A DNA stretch of 64,000 nucleotides from Lucinisca nassula (taxonomy: Eukaryota > Mollusca > Bivalvia > Lucinida > Lucinidae): contig CAUZLF010000752.1 of assembly GCA_963580285.1 (NCBI GenBank), positions 62,001 to 126,000 on the forward strand, given 5' to 3'. The stretch's first letter is position 1, and each line of letters begins with the position of its first letter. The notes under the pieces are model-generated. The model was not told where the DNA came from, searched no databases, and saw nothing but the letters and a program-made list of their open reading frames with translations. Below are positions 20,101-33,533 of the stretch, one piece after another. Made by a program: the position numbers and the translations under genes.

Positions 20101-23100
20101 GAATTTCGGATTTTTTCTCTCTATACTTAGTCGCTATAAAAATGATGAAGAACGCCGTTTACCGCGCCTTCCTATCGCATTTATTAGCTGAGATATTGAG
20201 AAAAACATCATTTTTGTATTCTGCTGGGAAGATAGAGAAAAATTTTTGTCTCCGAATTTCGGATTTTTTCTCTCTATACTTAGTCGCTATAAAAATGATG
20301 AAGAACGCCGTTTACCGCGCCTTCCTATCGCATTTATTAGCTGAGATATTGAGAAAAACATCATTTTTGTATTCTGCTGGGAAGACCGAGAAAAATTTTT
20401 GTCTCCGAATTTCGGATTTTTTCTCTCTATACTTAGTCGCTATAAAAATGATGAAGAACGCCGTTTACCGCGCCTTCCTATCGCATTTATTAGCCGAGAT
20501 ATTGAGAAAAACATCATTTTTGTATTCTGCTGGGAAGATAGAGAAAAATTTTTGTCTCCGAATTTCGGATTTTTTCTCTCTATACTTAGTCGCTATAAAA
20601 ATGATGAAGAACGCCGTTTACCGCGCCTTCCTATCGCATTTATTAGCTGAGATATTGAGAAAAACATCATTTTTGTATTCTGCTGGGAAGACCGAGAAAA
20701 ATTTTTGTCTCCGAATTTCGGATTTTTTCTCTCTATACTTAGTCGCTATAAAAATGATGAAGAACGCCGTTTACCGCGCCTTCCTATCGCATTTATTAGC
20801 TGAGATATTGAGAAAAACATCATTTTTGTATTCTGCTGGGAAGACCGAGAAAAAATTTTGTCTCGGAATTTCGGATTTTTTCTCTCTATACTTAGTCGCT
20901 ATAAAAATGATGAAGAACGCCGTTTACCGCGCCTTCCTATCGCATTTATTAGCTGAGATATTGAGAAAAACATCATTTTTGTATTCTGCTGGGAAGACCG
21001 AGAAAAATTTTTGTCTCCGAATTTCGGATTTTTTCTCACTATACTTAGTCGCTATAAAAATGATGAAGAACGCCGTTTACCGCGCCTTCCTAGCGCATTT
21101 ATTAGCTGAGATATTGAGAAAAACATCATTTTTGTATTCTGCTGGGAAGATAGAGAAAAATTTTGTCTCCGAATTTCGGATTTTTTCTCTCTATACTTAG
21201 TCGCTATAAAAATGATGAAGAACGCCGTTTACCGCGCCTTCCTATCGCATTTATTAGCTGAGATATTGAGAAAAACATCATTTTTGTATTCTGCTGGGAA
21301 GATAGAGAAAAATTTTTGTCTCCGAATTTCGGATTTTTTCTCTCTATACTTAGTCGCTATAAAAATGATGAAGAACGCCGTTTACCGCGCCTTCCTATCG
21401 CATTTATTAGCTGAGATATTGAGAAAAACATCATTTTTGTATTCCGCTGGGAAGATAGACAAAAAATTTTTGTCTCCGAATTTCGGATTTTTTCTCTCTA
21501 TACTTAGTCGCTATAAAAATGATGAAGAACGCCGTTTACCGCGCCTTCCTATCGCATTTATTAGCTGAGATATTGAGAAAAACATCATTTTTGTATTCTG
21601 CTGGGAAGATAGAGAAAAATTTTTGTCTCCGAATTTCGGATTTTTTCTCTCTATACTTAGTCGCTATAAAAATGATGAAGAACGCCGTTTACCGCACCTT
21701 CCTATCGCATTTATTAGCTGAGATATTGAGATAAACATCATTTTTTTCTTCTGCTGGGAAGACCGAGAAAAATTTTTGTCTCGGAATTTCGGATTTTTTC
21801 TCTTTATACTTAGTCGCTATAAAAATGATTAAGAACGCCGTTTACCGCGCCTTCCTATCGCATTTATTAGCCGAGATATTGAGAAAAACATCATTTTTGT
21901 ATTCTGCTGGGAAGATAGAGAAAAATTTTTGTCTCCGAATTTCGGATTTTTTCTCTCTATACTTAGTCGCTATAAAAATGATGAAGAACGCCGTTTACCG
22001 CGCCTTCCTATCGCATTTATTAGCTGAGATATTGAGAAAAACATCATTTTTGTATTCTGCTGGGAAGACCGAGAAAAATTTTTGTCTCCGAATTTCGGAT
22101 TTTTTCTCTCTATACTTAGTCGCTATAAAAATGATGAAGAACGCCGTTTACCGCGCCTTCCTATCGCATTTATTAGCTGAGATATTGAGAAAAACATCAT
22201 TTTTGTATTCTGCTGGGAAGATAGAGAAAAATTATTGTCTCCGAATTTTGGATTTTTTCTCTCTATACTTAGTCGCTATAAAAATGATGAAGAACGCCGT
22301 TTACCGCGCCTTCCTATCGCATTTATTAGCTGAGATATTGAGAAAAACATCATTTTTGTATTCTGCTGGGAAGATAGAGAAAAATTATTGTCTCCGAATT
22401 TCGGATTTTTTCTCTCTATACTTAGTCGCTATAAAAATGATGAAGAACGCCGTTTACCGCGCCTTCCTATCGCATTTATTAGCTGAGATATTGAGAAAAA
22501 CATCATTTTTGTATTCTGCTGGGAAGATAGAGAAAAATTTTTGTCTCCGAATTTCGGATTTTTTCTCTCTATACTTAGTCGCTATAAAAATGATGAAGAA
22601 CGCCGTTTACCGCACCTTCCGATCGCATTTATTAGCTGAGATATTGAGAAAAACATCATTTTTTTCTTCTGCTGGGAAGACCGAGAAAAAATTTTGTCTC
22701 GGAATTTCGGATTTTTTCTCTCTATACTTAGTCGCTATAAAAATGATGAAGAACGCCGTTTACCGCGCCTTCCTATCGCATTTATTAGCTGAGATATTGA
22801 GAAAAACATCATTTTTGTATTCTGCTGGGAAGACCGAGAAAAATTTTTGTCTCCGAATTTCGGATTTTTTCTCACTATACTTAGTCGCTATAAAAATGAT
22901 GAAGAACGCCGTTTACCGCGCCTTCCTAGCGCATTTATTAGCTGAGATATTGAGAAAAACATCATTTTTGTATTCTGCTGGGAAGATAGAGAAAAATTTT
23001 GTCTCCGAATTTCGGATTTTTTCTCTCTATACTTAGTCGCTATAAAAATGATGAATAACGCCGTTTACCGCGCCTTCCTATCGCATTTATTAGCTGAGAT

Positions 23101-24112
23101 ATTGAGAAAAACATCATTTTTGTATTCTGCTGGGAAGATAGAGAAAAATTTTTGTCTCCGAATTTCGGATTTTTTCTCTCTATACTTAGTCGCTATAAAA
23201 ATGATGAAGAACGCCGTTTACCGCGCCTTCCTATCGCATTTATTAGCCGAGATATTGAGAAAAACATCATTTTTGTATTCTGCTGGGAAGATAGAGAAAA
23301 ATTTTTGTCTCCGAATTTCGGATTTTTTCTCTCTATACTTAGTCGCTATAAAAATGATGAAGAACGCCGTTTACCGCGCCTTCCTATCGCATTTATTAGC
23401 TGAGATATTGAGAAAAACATCATTTTTGTATTCTGCTGGGAAGACCGAGAAAAATTTTTGTCTCCGAATTTCGGATTTTTTCTCTCTATACTTAGTCGCT
23501 ATAAAAATGATGAAGAACGCCGTTTACCGCGCCTTCCTATCGCATTTATTAGCCGAGATATTGAGAAAAACATCATTTTTGTATTCTGCTGGGAAGATAG
23601 AGAAAAATTTTTGTCTCCGAATTTCGGATTTTTTCTCTCTATACTTAGTCGCTATAAAAATGATGAAGAACGCCGTTTACCGCGCCTTCCTATCGCATTT
23701 ATTAGCTGAGATATTGAGAAAAACATCATTTTTGTATTCTGCTGGGAAGATAGAGAAAAATTTTTGTCTCCGAATTTCGGATTTTTTCTCTCTATACTTA
23801 GTCGCTATAAAAATGATGAAGAACGCCGTTTACCGCACCTTCCTATCGCATTTATTAGCTGAGATATTGAGATAAACATCATTTTTTTCTTCTGCTGGGA
23901 AGACCGAGAAAAATTTTTGTCTCGGAATTTCGGATTTTTTCTCTCTATACTTAGTCGCTATAAAAATGATGAAGAACGCCGTTTACCGCGCCTTCCTATC
24001 GCATTTATTAGCCGAGATATTGAGAAAAACATCATTTTTGTCTTCTGCTGGGAAGACCGAGAAAAATTTTTGTCTCCGAATTTCGGATTTTTTCTCTCTA
24101 TACTTAGTCGCT

Positions 24113-27100
24113 ATAAAAATGATGAAGAACGCCGTTTACCGCGCCTTCCTATCGCATTTATTAGCTGAGATATTGAGAAAAACATCATTTTTGTATTCTG
24201 CTGGGAAGATAGAGAAAAATTTTTGTCTCCGAATTTCGGATTTTTTCTCTCTATACTTAGTCGCTATAAAAATGATGAAGAACGCCGTTTACCGCGCCTT
24301 CCTATCGCATTTATTAGCTGAGATATTGAGAAAAACATCATTTTTGTATTCTGCTGGGAAGACCGAGAAAAATTTTTGTCTCCGAATTTCGGATTTTTTC
24401 TCTCTATACTAAGTCGCTATAAAAATGATGAAGAACGCCGTTTACCGCGCCTTCCTATCGCATTTATTAGCTGAGATATTGAGAAAAACATCATTTTTGT
24501 ATTCTGCTGAGAAGATAGAGAAAACTTTTTGTCTCCGAATTTCGGATTTTTTCTCTCTATACTTAATCGCTATAAAAATGATGAAGAACGCCGTTTACCG
24601 CACCTTCCTATCGCATTTATTAGCTGAGATATTGAGAAAAACATCATTTTTTCTTCTGCTGGGAAGACCGAGAAAAATTTTTGTCTCGGAATTTCGGATT
24701 TTTTCTCTCTATACTTAGTCGCTATAAAAATGATGAAGAACGCCGTTTACCGCGCCTTCCGAGAAAATTTTTTGTCTCCGAATTTCGGATTTTTTCTCTC
24801 TATACTTAGTCGCTATAAAAATGATGAAGAACGCCGTTTACCGCGCCTTCCTATCGCATTTATTAGCTGAGATATTGAGAAAAACATCATTTTTTTTATT
24901 CTGCTGGGAAGACCGAGAAAAATTTTTGTCTCCGAATTTCGGATTTTTTCTCTCTATACTAAGTCGCTATAAAAATGATGAAGAACGCCGTTTACCGCGC
25001 CTTCCTATCGCATTTATTAGCTGAGATATTGAGAAAAACATCATTTTTGTATTCTGCTGAGAAGATAGAGAAAACTTTTTGTCTCCGAATTTCGGATTTT
25101 TTCTCTCTATACTTAGTCGCTATAAAAATGATGAAGAACGCCGTTTACCTCGTCTTCCTATCGCATTTATTAGCCGAGATATTGAGAAAAACATCATTTT
25201 TGTCTTCTGGTGGGAAGACCGAGAAAAATTTTGTCTCACAATTTCGGATTTTTTCTCTCTATACTTAGTCGCTATAAAAATGATGAAGAACGCCGTTTAC
25301 CGCGCCTTCCTATCGCATTTATTAGCTGAGATATTGAGAAAAACATCATTTTTGTATTCTGCTGGGAAGACCGAGAAAAATTTTTGTCTCCGAATTTCGG
25401 ATTTTTTCTCTCTATACTTAGTCGCTATAAAAATGATGAAGAACGCCGTTTACCGCGCCTTCCTATCGCATTTATTAGCTGAGATATTGAGAAAAACATC
25501 ATTTTTGTATTCTGCTGGGAAGATAGAGAAAAATTATTGTCTCCGAATTTCGGATTTTTTCTCTCTATACTTAGTCGCTATAAAAATGATGAAGAACGCC
25601 GTTTACCGCGCCTTCCTATCGCATTTATTAGCTGAGATATTGAGAAAAACATCATTTTTGTATTCTGCTGGGAAGATAGAGAAAAATTTTTGTCTCCGAA
25701 TTTCGGATGTTTTCTCTCTATACTTAGTCGCTATAAAAATGATGAAGAACGCCGTTTACCGCACCTTCCGATCGCATTTATTAGCTGAGATATTGAGAAA
25801 AACATCATTTTTTTCTTCTGCTGGGAAGACCGAGAAAAAATTTTGTCTCGGAATTTCGGATTTTTTCTCTCTATACTTAGTCGCTATAAAAATGATGAAG
25901 AACGCCGTTTACCGCGCCTTCCTATCGCATTTATTAGCTGAGATATTGAGAAAAACATCATTTTTGTATTCTGCTGGGAAGACCGAGAAAAATTTTTGTC
26001 TCCGAATTTCGGATTTTTTCTCACTATACTTAGTCGCTATAAAAATGATGAAGAACGCCGTTTACCGCGCCTTCCTAGCGCATTTATTAGCTGAGATATT
26101 GAGAAAAACATCATTTTTGTATTCTGCTGGGAAGATAGAGAAAAATTTTGTCTCCGAATTTCGGATTTTTTCTCTCTATACTTAGTCGCTATAAAAATGA
26201 TGAAGAACGCCGTTTACCGCGCCTTCCTATCGCATTTATTAGCTGAGATATTGAGAAAAACATCATTTTTGTATTCTGCTGGGAAGATAGAGAAAAATTT
26301 TTGTCTCCGAACTTCGGATTTTTTCTCTCTATACTTAGTCGCTATAAAAATGATGAAGAACGCCGTTTACCGCGCCTTCCTATCGCATTTATTAGCTGAG
26401 ATATTGAGAAAAACATCATTTTTGTATTCCGCTGGGAAGACCGAGAAAAATTTTTGTCTCACATTTTCGGATTTTTTCTCTCTATACTTAGTCGCTATAA
26501 AAATGATGAAGAACGCCGTTTACCGCGCCTTCCTATCGCATTTATTAGCCGAGATATTGAGAAAAACATCATTTTTGTATTCTGCTGGGAAGATAGAGAA
26601 AAATTTTTGTCTCCGAATTTCGGATTTTTTCTCTCTATACTTAGTCGCTATAAAAATGATGAAGAACGCCGTTTACCGCGCCTTCCTATCGCATTTATTA
26701 GCTGAGATATTGAGAAAAACATCATTTTTGTATTCTGCTGGGAAGACCGAGAAAAATTTTTGTCTCCGAATTTCGGATTTTTTCTCTCTATACTTAGTCG
26801 CTATAAAAATGATGAAGAACGCCGTTTACCGCGCCTTCCTATCGCATTTATTAGCTGAGATATTGAGAAAAACATCATTTTTGTATTCTGCTGGGAAGAC
26901 CGAGAAAATTTTTTGTCTCCGAATTTCGGATTTTTTCTCTCTATACTTAGTCGCTATAAAAATGATGAAGAACGCCGTTTACCGCGCCTTCCTATCGCAT
27001 TTATTAGCTGAGATATTGAGAAAAACATCATTTTTTTATTCTGCTGGGAAGACCGAGAAAAATTTTTGTCTCCGAATTTCGGATTTTTTCTCTCTATACT

Positions 27101-30100
27101 AAGTCGCTATAAAAATGATGAAGAACGCCGTTTACCGCGCCTTCCTATCGCATTTATTAGCTGAGATATTGAGAAAAACATCATTTTTGTATTCTGCTGA
27201 GAAGATAGAGAAAACTTTTTGTCTCCGAATTTCGGATTTTTTCTCTCTATACTTAGTCGCTATAAAAATGATGAAGAACGCCGTTTACCGCACCTTCCTA
27301 TCGCATTTATTAGCTGAGATATTGAGAAAAACATCATTTTTGTATTCTGCTGGGAAGACCGAGAAAAATTTTTGTCTCGGAATTTCGGATTTTTTCTCTC
27401 TATACTTAGTCTCTATAAAAATGATGAAGAACGCCGTTTACCTCGTCTTCCTATCGCATTTATTAGCCGAGATATTGAGAAAAACATCATTTTTGTCTTC
27501 TGGTGGGAAGACCGAGAAAAATTTTGTCTCACAATTTCGGATTTTTTCTCTCTATACTTAGTCGCTATAAAAATGATGAAGAACGCCGTTTACCGCGCCT
27601 TCCTATCGCATTTATTAGCTGAGATATTGAGAAAAACATCATTTTTGTATTCTGCTGGGAAGACCGAGAAAAATTTTTGTCTCCGAATTTCGGATTTTTT
27701 CTGTCTATACTTAGTCGCTATAAAAATGATGAAGAACGCCGTTTACCGCGCCTTCCTATCGCATTTATTTGCTGAGATATTGAGAAAAACATCATTTTTG
27801 TATTCTGCTGGGAAGACCGAGAAAAATTTTTGTCTCCGAATTTCGGATTTTTTCTCACTATACTTAGTCGCTATAAAAATGATGAAGAACGCCGTTTACC
27901 GCGCCTTCCTAGCGCATTTATTAGCTGAGATATTGAGAAAAACATCATTTTTGTATTCTGCTGGGAAGATAGAGAAAAATTTTGTCTCCGAATTTCGGAT
28001 TTTTTCTCTCTATACTTAGTCGCTATAAAAATGATGAAGAACGCCGTTTACCGCGCCTTCCTATCGCATTTATTAGCTGAGATATTGAGAAAAACATCAT
28101 TTTTGTATTCTGCTGGGAAGATAGAGAAAAATTTTTGTCTCCGAATTTCGGATTTTTTCTCTCTATACTTAGTCGCTATAAAAATGATGAAGAACGCCGT
28201 TTACCGCGCCTTCCTATCGCATTTATTAGCTGAGATATTGAGAAAAACATCATTTTTGTATTCCGCTGGGAAGATAGACAAAAAATTTTTGTCTCCGAAT
28301 TTCGGATTTTTTCTCTCTATACTTAGTCGCTATAAAAATGATGAAGAACGCCGTTTACCGCGCCTTCCTATCGCATTTATTAGCTGAGATATTGAGAAAA
28401 ACATCATTTTTGTATTCTGCTGGGAAGATAGAGAAAAATTTTTGTCTCCGAATTTCGGATTTTTTCTCTCTATACTTAGTCGCTATAAAAATGATGAAGA
28501 ACGCCGTTTACCGCACCTTCCTATCGCATTTATTAGCTGAGATATTGAGATAAACATCATTTTTTTCTTCTGCTGGGAAGACCGAGAAAAATTTTTGTCT
28601 CGGAATTTCGGATTTTTTCTCTCTATACTTAGTCGCTATAAAAATGATGAAGAACGCCGTTTACCGCGCCTTCCTATCGCATTTATTAGCCGAGATATTG
28701 AGAAAAACATCATTTTTGTATTCTGCTGGGAAGATAGAGAAAAATTTTTGTCTCCGAATTTCGGATTTTTTCTCTCTATACTTAGTCGCTATAAAAATGA
28801 TGAAGAACGCCGTTTACCGCGCCTTCCTATCGCATTTATTAGCTGAGATATTGAGAAAAACATCATTTTTGTATTCTGCTGGGAAGACCGAGAAAAATTT
28901 TTGTCTCCGAATTTCGGATTTTTTCTCTCTATACTTAGTCGCTATAAAAATGATGAAGAACGCCGTTTACCGCGCCTTCCTATCGCATTTATTAGCTGAG
29001 ATATTGAGAAAAACATCATTTTTGTATTCTGCTGGGAAGATAGAGAAAAATTATTGTCTCCGAATTTCGGATTTTTTCTCTCTATACTTAGTCGCTATAA
29101 AAATGATGAAGAACGCCGTTTACCGCGCCTTCCTATCGCATTTATTAGCTGAGATATTGAGAAAAACATCATTTTTGTATTCTGCTGGGAAGATAGAGAA
29201 AAATTATTGTCTCCGAATTTCGGATTTTTTCTCTCTATACTTAGTCGCTATAAAAATGATGAAGAACGCCGTTTACCGCGCCTTCCTATCGCATTTATTA
29301 GCTGAGATATTGAGAAAAACATCATTTTTGTATTCTGCTGGGAAGATAGAGAAAAATTTTTGTCTCCGAATTTCGGATTTTTTCTCTCTATACTTAGTCG
29401 CTATAAAAATGATGAAGAACGCCGTTTACCGCACCTTCCGATCGCATTTATTAGCTGAGATATTGAGAAAAACATCATTTTTTTTCTTCTGCTGGGAAGA
29501 CCGAGAAAAAATTTTGTCTCGGAATTTCGGATTTTTTCTCTCTATACTTAGTCGCTATAAAAATGATGAAGAACGCCGTTTACCGCGCCTTCCTATCGCA
29601 TTTATTAGCTGAGATATTGAGAAAAACATCATTTTTGTATTCTGCTGGGAAGACCGAGAAAAATTTTTGTCTCCGAATTTCGGATTTTTTCTCACTATAC
29701 TTAGTCGCTATAAAAATGATGAAGAACGCCGTTTACCGCGCCTTCCTAGCGCATTTATTAGCTGAGATATTGAGAAAAACATCATTTTTGTATTCTGCTG
29801 GGAAGATAGAGAAAAATTTTGTCTCCGAATTTCGGATTTTTTCTCTCTATACTTAGTCGCTATAAAAATGATGAAGAACGCCGTTTACCGCGCCTTCCTA
29901 TCGCATTTATTAGCTGAGATATTGAGAAAAACATCATTTTTGTATTCTGCTGGGAAGATAGAGAAAAATTTTTGTCTCCGAATTTCGGATTTTTTCTCTC
30001 TATACTTAGTCGCTATAAAAATGATGAAGAACGCCGTTTACCGCGCCTTCCTATCGCATTTATTAGCCGAGATATTGAGAAAAACATCATTTTTGTATTC

Positions 30101-33100
30101 TGCTGGGAAGATAGAGAAAAATTTTTGTCTCCGAATTTCGGATTTTTTCTCTCTATACTTAGTCGCTATAAAAATGATGAAGAACGCCGTTTACCGCGCC
30201 TTCCTATCGCATTTATTAGCTGAGATATTGAGAAAGACATCATTTTTGTATTCTGCTGGGAAGACCGAGAAAAATTTTTGTCTCCGAATTTCGGATTTTT
30301 TCTCTCTATACTTAGTCGCTATAAAAATGATGAAGAACGCCGTTTACCGCGCCTTCCTATCGCATTTATTAGCTGAGATATTGAGAAAAACATCATTTTT
30401 GTATTCCGCTGGGAAGATAGACAAAAAATTTTTGTCTTCGAATTTCGGATTTTTTCTCTCTATACTGAGTCGCTATAAAAATGATGAAGAACGCCGTTTA
30501 CCGCGCCTTCCTATCGCATTTATTAGCTGAGATATTGAGAAAAACATCATTTTTGTATTCTGCTGGGAAGATAGAGAAAAATTTTTGTCTCCGAATTTCG
30601 GATTTTTTCTCTCTATACTTAGTCGCTATAAAAATGATGAAGAACGCCGTTTACCGCACCTTCCTATCGCATTTATTAGCTGAGATATTGAGATAAACAT
30701 CATTTTTTTCTTCTGCTGGGAAGACCGAGAAAAATTTTTGTCTCGGAATTTCGGATTTTTTCTCTCTATACTTAGTCGCTATAAAAATGATGAAGAACGC
30801 CGTTTACCGCGCCTTCCTATCGCATTTATTAGCCGAGATATTGAGAAAAACATCATTTTTGTCTTCTGCTGGGAAGACCGAGAAAAATTTTTGTCTCCGA
30901 ATTTCGGATTTTTTCTCTCTATACTTAGTCGCTATAAAAATGATAAGAACGCCGTTTACCGCGCCTTCCTATCGCATTTATTAGCTGAGATATTGAGAAA
31001 AACATCATTTTTGTATTCTGCTGGGAAGACCGAGAAAAAATTTTGTCTCCGAATTTCGGATTTTTTCTCTCTATACTTAGTCGCTATAAAAATGATGAAG
31101 AACGCCGTTTACCGCGCCTTCCTATCGCATTTATTAGCTGAGATATTGAGAAAAACATCATTTTTGTATTCTGCTGGGAAGACCGAGAAAAATTTTTGTC
31201 TCCGAATTTCGGATTTTTTCTCTCTATACTAAGTCGCTATAAAAATGATGAAGAACGCCGTTTACCGCGCCTTCCTATCGCATTTATTAGCTGAGATATT
31301 GAGAAAAACATCATTTTTGTATTCTGCTGAGAAGATAGAGAAAACTTTTTGTCTCCGAATTTCGGATTTTTTCTCTCTATACTTGGTCGCTATAAAAATG
31401 ATGAAGAACGCCGTTTACCGCACCTTCCTATCGCATTTATTAGCTGAGATATTGAGAAAAACATCATTTTTTTCTTCTGCTGGGAAGACCGAGAAAAATT
31501 TTTGTCTCGGAATTTCGGATTTTTTCTCTCTATACTTAGTCGCTATAAAAATGATGAAGAACGCCGTTTACCGCGCCTTCCTATCGCATTTATTAGCTGA
31601 GATATTGAGAAAAACATCATTTTTGTATTCTGCTGGGAAGATAGAGAAAAATTTTTGTCTCCGAATTTCGGGTTTGTTCTCTCTATACTTAGTCGCTATA
31701 AAAATGATGAAGAACGCCGTTTACCGCGCCTTCCTATCGCATTTATTAGCCGAGATATTGAGAAAAACATCATTTTTGTATTCTGCTGGGAAGATAGAGA
31801 AAAATTTTTGTCTCCGAATTTCGGATTTTTTCTCTCTATACTTAGTCGCTATAAAAATGATGAAGAACGCCGTTTACCGCGCCTTCCTATCGCATTTATT
31901 AGCCGAGATATTGAGAAAAACATCATTTTTGTATTCTGCTGGGAAGATAGAGAAAAATTTTTGTCTCCGAATTTCGGATTTTTTCTCTCTATACTTAGTC
32001 GCTATAAAATGATGAAGAACGCCGTTTACCTCGTCTTCCTATCGCATTTATTAGCTGAGATATTGAGAAAAACATCATTTTTGTATTCTGCTGGGAAGAC
32101 CGAGAAAAATTTTTGTCTCCGAATTTCGGATTTTTTCTCTCTATACTTAGTCGCTATAAAAATGATGAAGAACGCCGTTTACCGCGCCTTCCTATCGCAT
32201 TTATTAGCTGAGATATTGAGAAAAACATCATTTTTGTATTCTGCTGGGAAGACCGAGAAAATTTTTTGTCTCCGAATTTCGGATTATTTCTCTCTATACT
32301 TAGTCGCTATAAAAATGATGAAGAACGCCGTTTACCGCGCCTTCCTATCGCATTTATTAGCTGAGATATTGAGAAAAACATCATTTTTGTATTCTGCTGG
32401 GAAGACCGAGAAAAATTTTTGTCTCCGAATTTCGGATTTTTTCTCTCTATACTAAGTCGCTATAAACATGATGAAGAACGCCGTTTACCGCGCCTTCCTA
32501 TCGCATTTATTAGCTGAGATATTGAGAAAAACATCATTTTTGTATTCTGCTGAGAAGATAGAGAAAACTTTTTGTCTCGGAATTTCGGATTTTTTCTCTC
32601 TATACTTAGTCGCTATAAAAATGATGAAGAACGCCGTTTACCGCACCTTCCTATCGCATTTATTAGCTGAGATATTGAGAAAAACATCATTTTTGTATTC
32701 TGCTGGGAAGACCGAGAAAAATTTTTGTCTCGGAATTTCGGATTTTTTCTCTCTATACTTAGTCGCTATAAAAATGATGAAGAACGCCGTTTACCTCGTC
32801 TTCCTATCGCATTTATTAGCCGAGATATTGAGAAAAACATCATTTTTGTCTTCTGGTGGGAAGACCGAGAAAAATTTTGTCTCACAATTTCGGATTTTTT
32901 CTCTCTATACTTAGTCGCTATAAAAATGATGAAGAACGCCGTTTACCGCGCCTTCCTATCGCATTTATTAGCTGAGATATTGAGAAAAACATCATTTTTG
33001 TAATCTGCTGGGAAGACCGAGAAAAATTTTTGTCTCCGAATTTCGGATTTTTTCTCTCTATACTTAGTCGCTATAAAATGATGAAGAACGCCGTTTACCG

Positions 33101-33533
33101 CGCCTTCCTATCGCATTTATTAGCTGAGATATTGAGAAAAACATCATTTTTGTATTCTGCTGGGAAGACCGAGAAAAATTTTTGTCTCCGAATTTCGGAT
33201 TTTTTCTCTCTATACTTAGTCGCTATAAAAATGATGAAGAACGCCGTTTACCGCGCCTTCCTATCACATTTATTAGCTGAGATATTGAGAAAAACATCAT
33301 TTTTTGTATTCTGCTGGGAAGATAGAGAAAACTTTTTGTCTCCGAATTTCGGATTTTTTCTCTCTATACTAAGTCGCTATAAAAATGATGAAGAACGCCG
33401 TTTACCGCACCTTCCTATCGCATTTATTAGCTGAGATATTGAGAAAAACATCATTTTTTTTCTTCTGCTGGGAAGACCGAGAAAAATATTTGTCTCGGAA
33501 TTTCGGATTTTTTCTCTCTATACTTAGTCGCTA
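24113..33533 (+). repeat. Segmental duplication inside the satellite, copy A (~9.4 kb)
   Basis: The order of variant monomers here is repeated almost base for base at 33533-43155. The offset is 9420 bp before about 25.5 kb and 9573 bp after it. The change equals one extra 153-bp monomer in copy B. The start edge is placed where the variant order first agrees and is accurate to about one monomer. Confidence 0.85.
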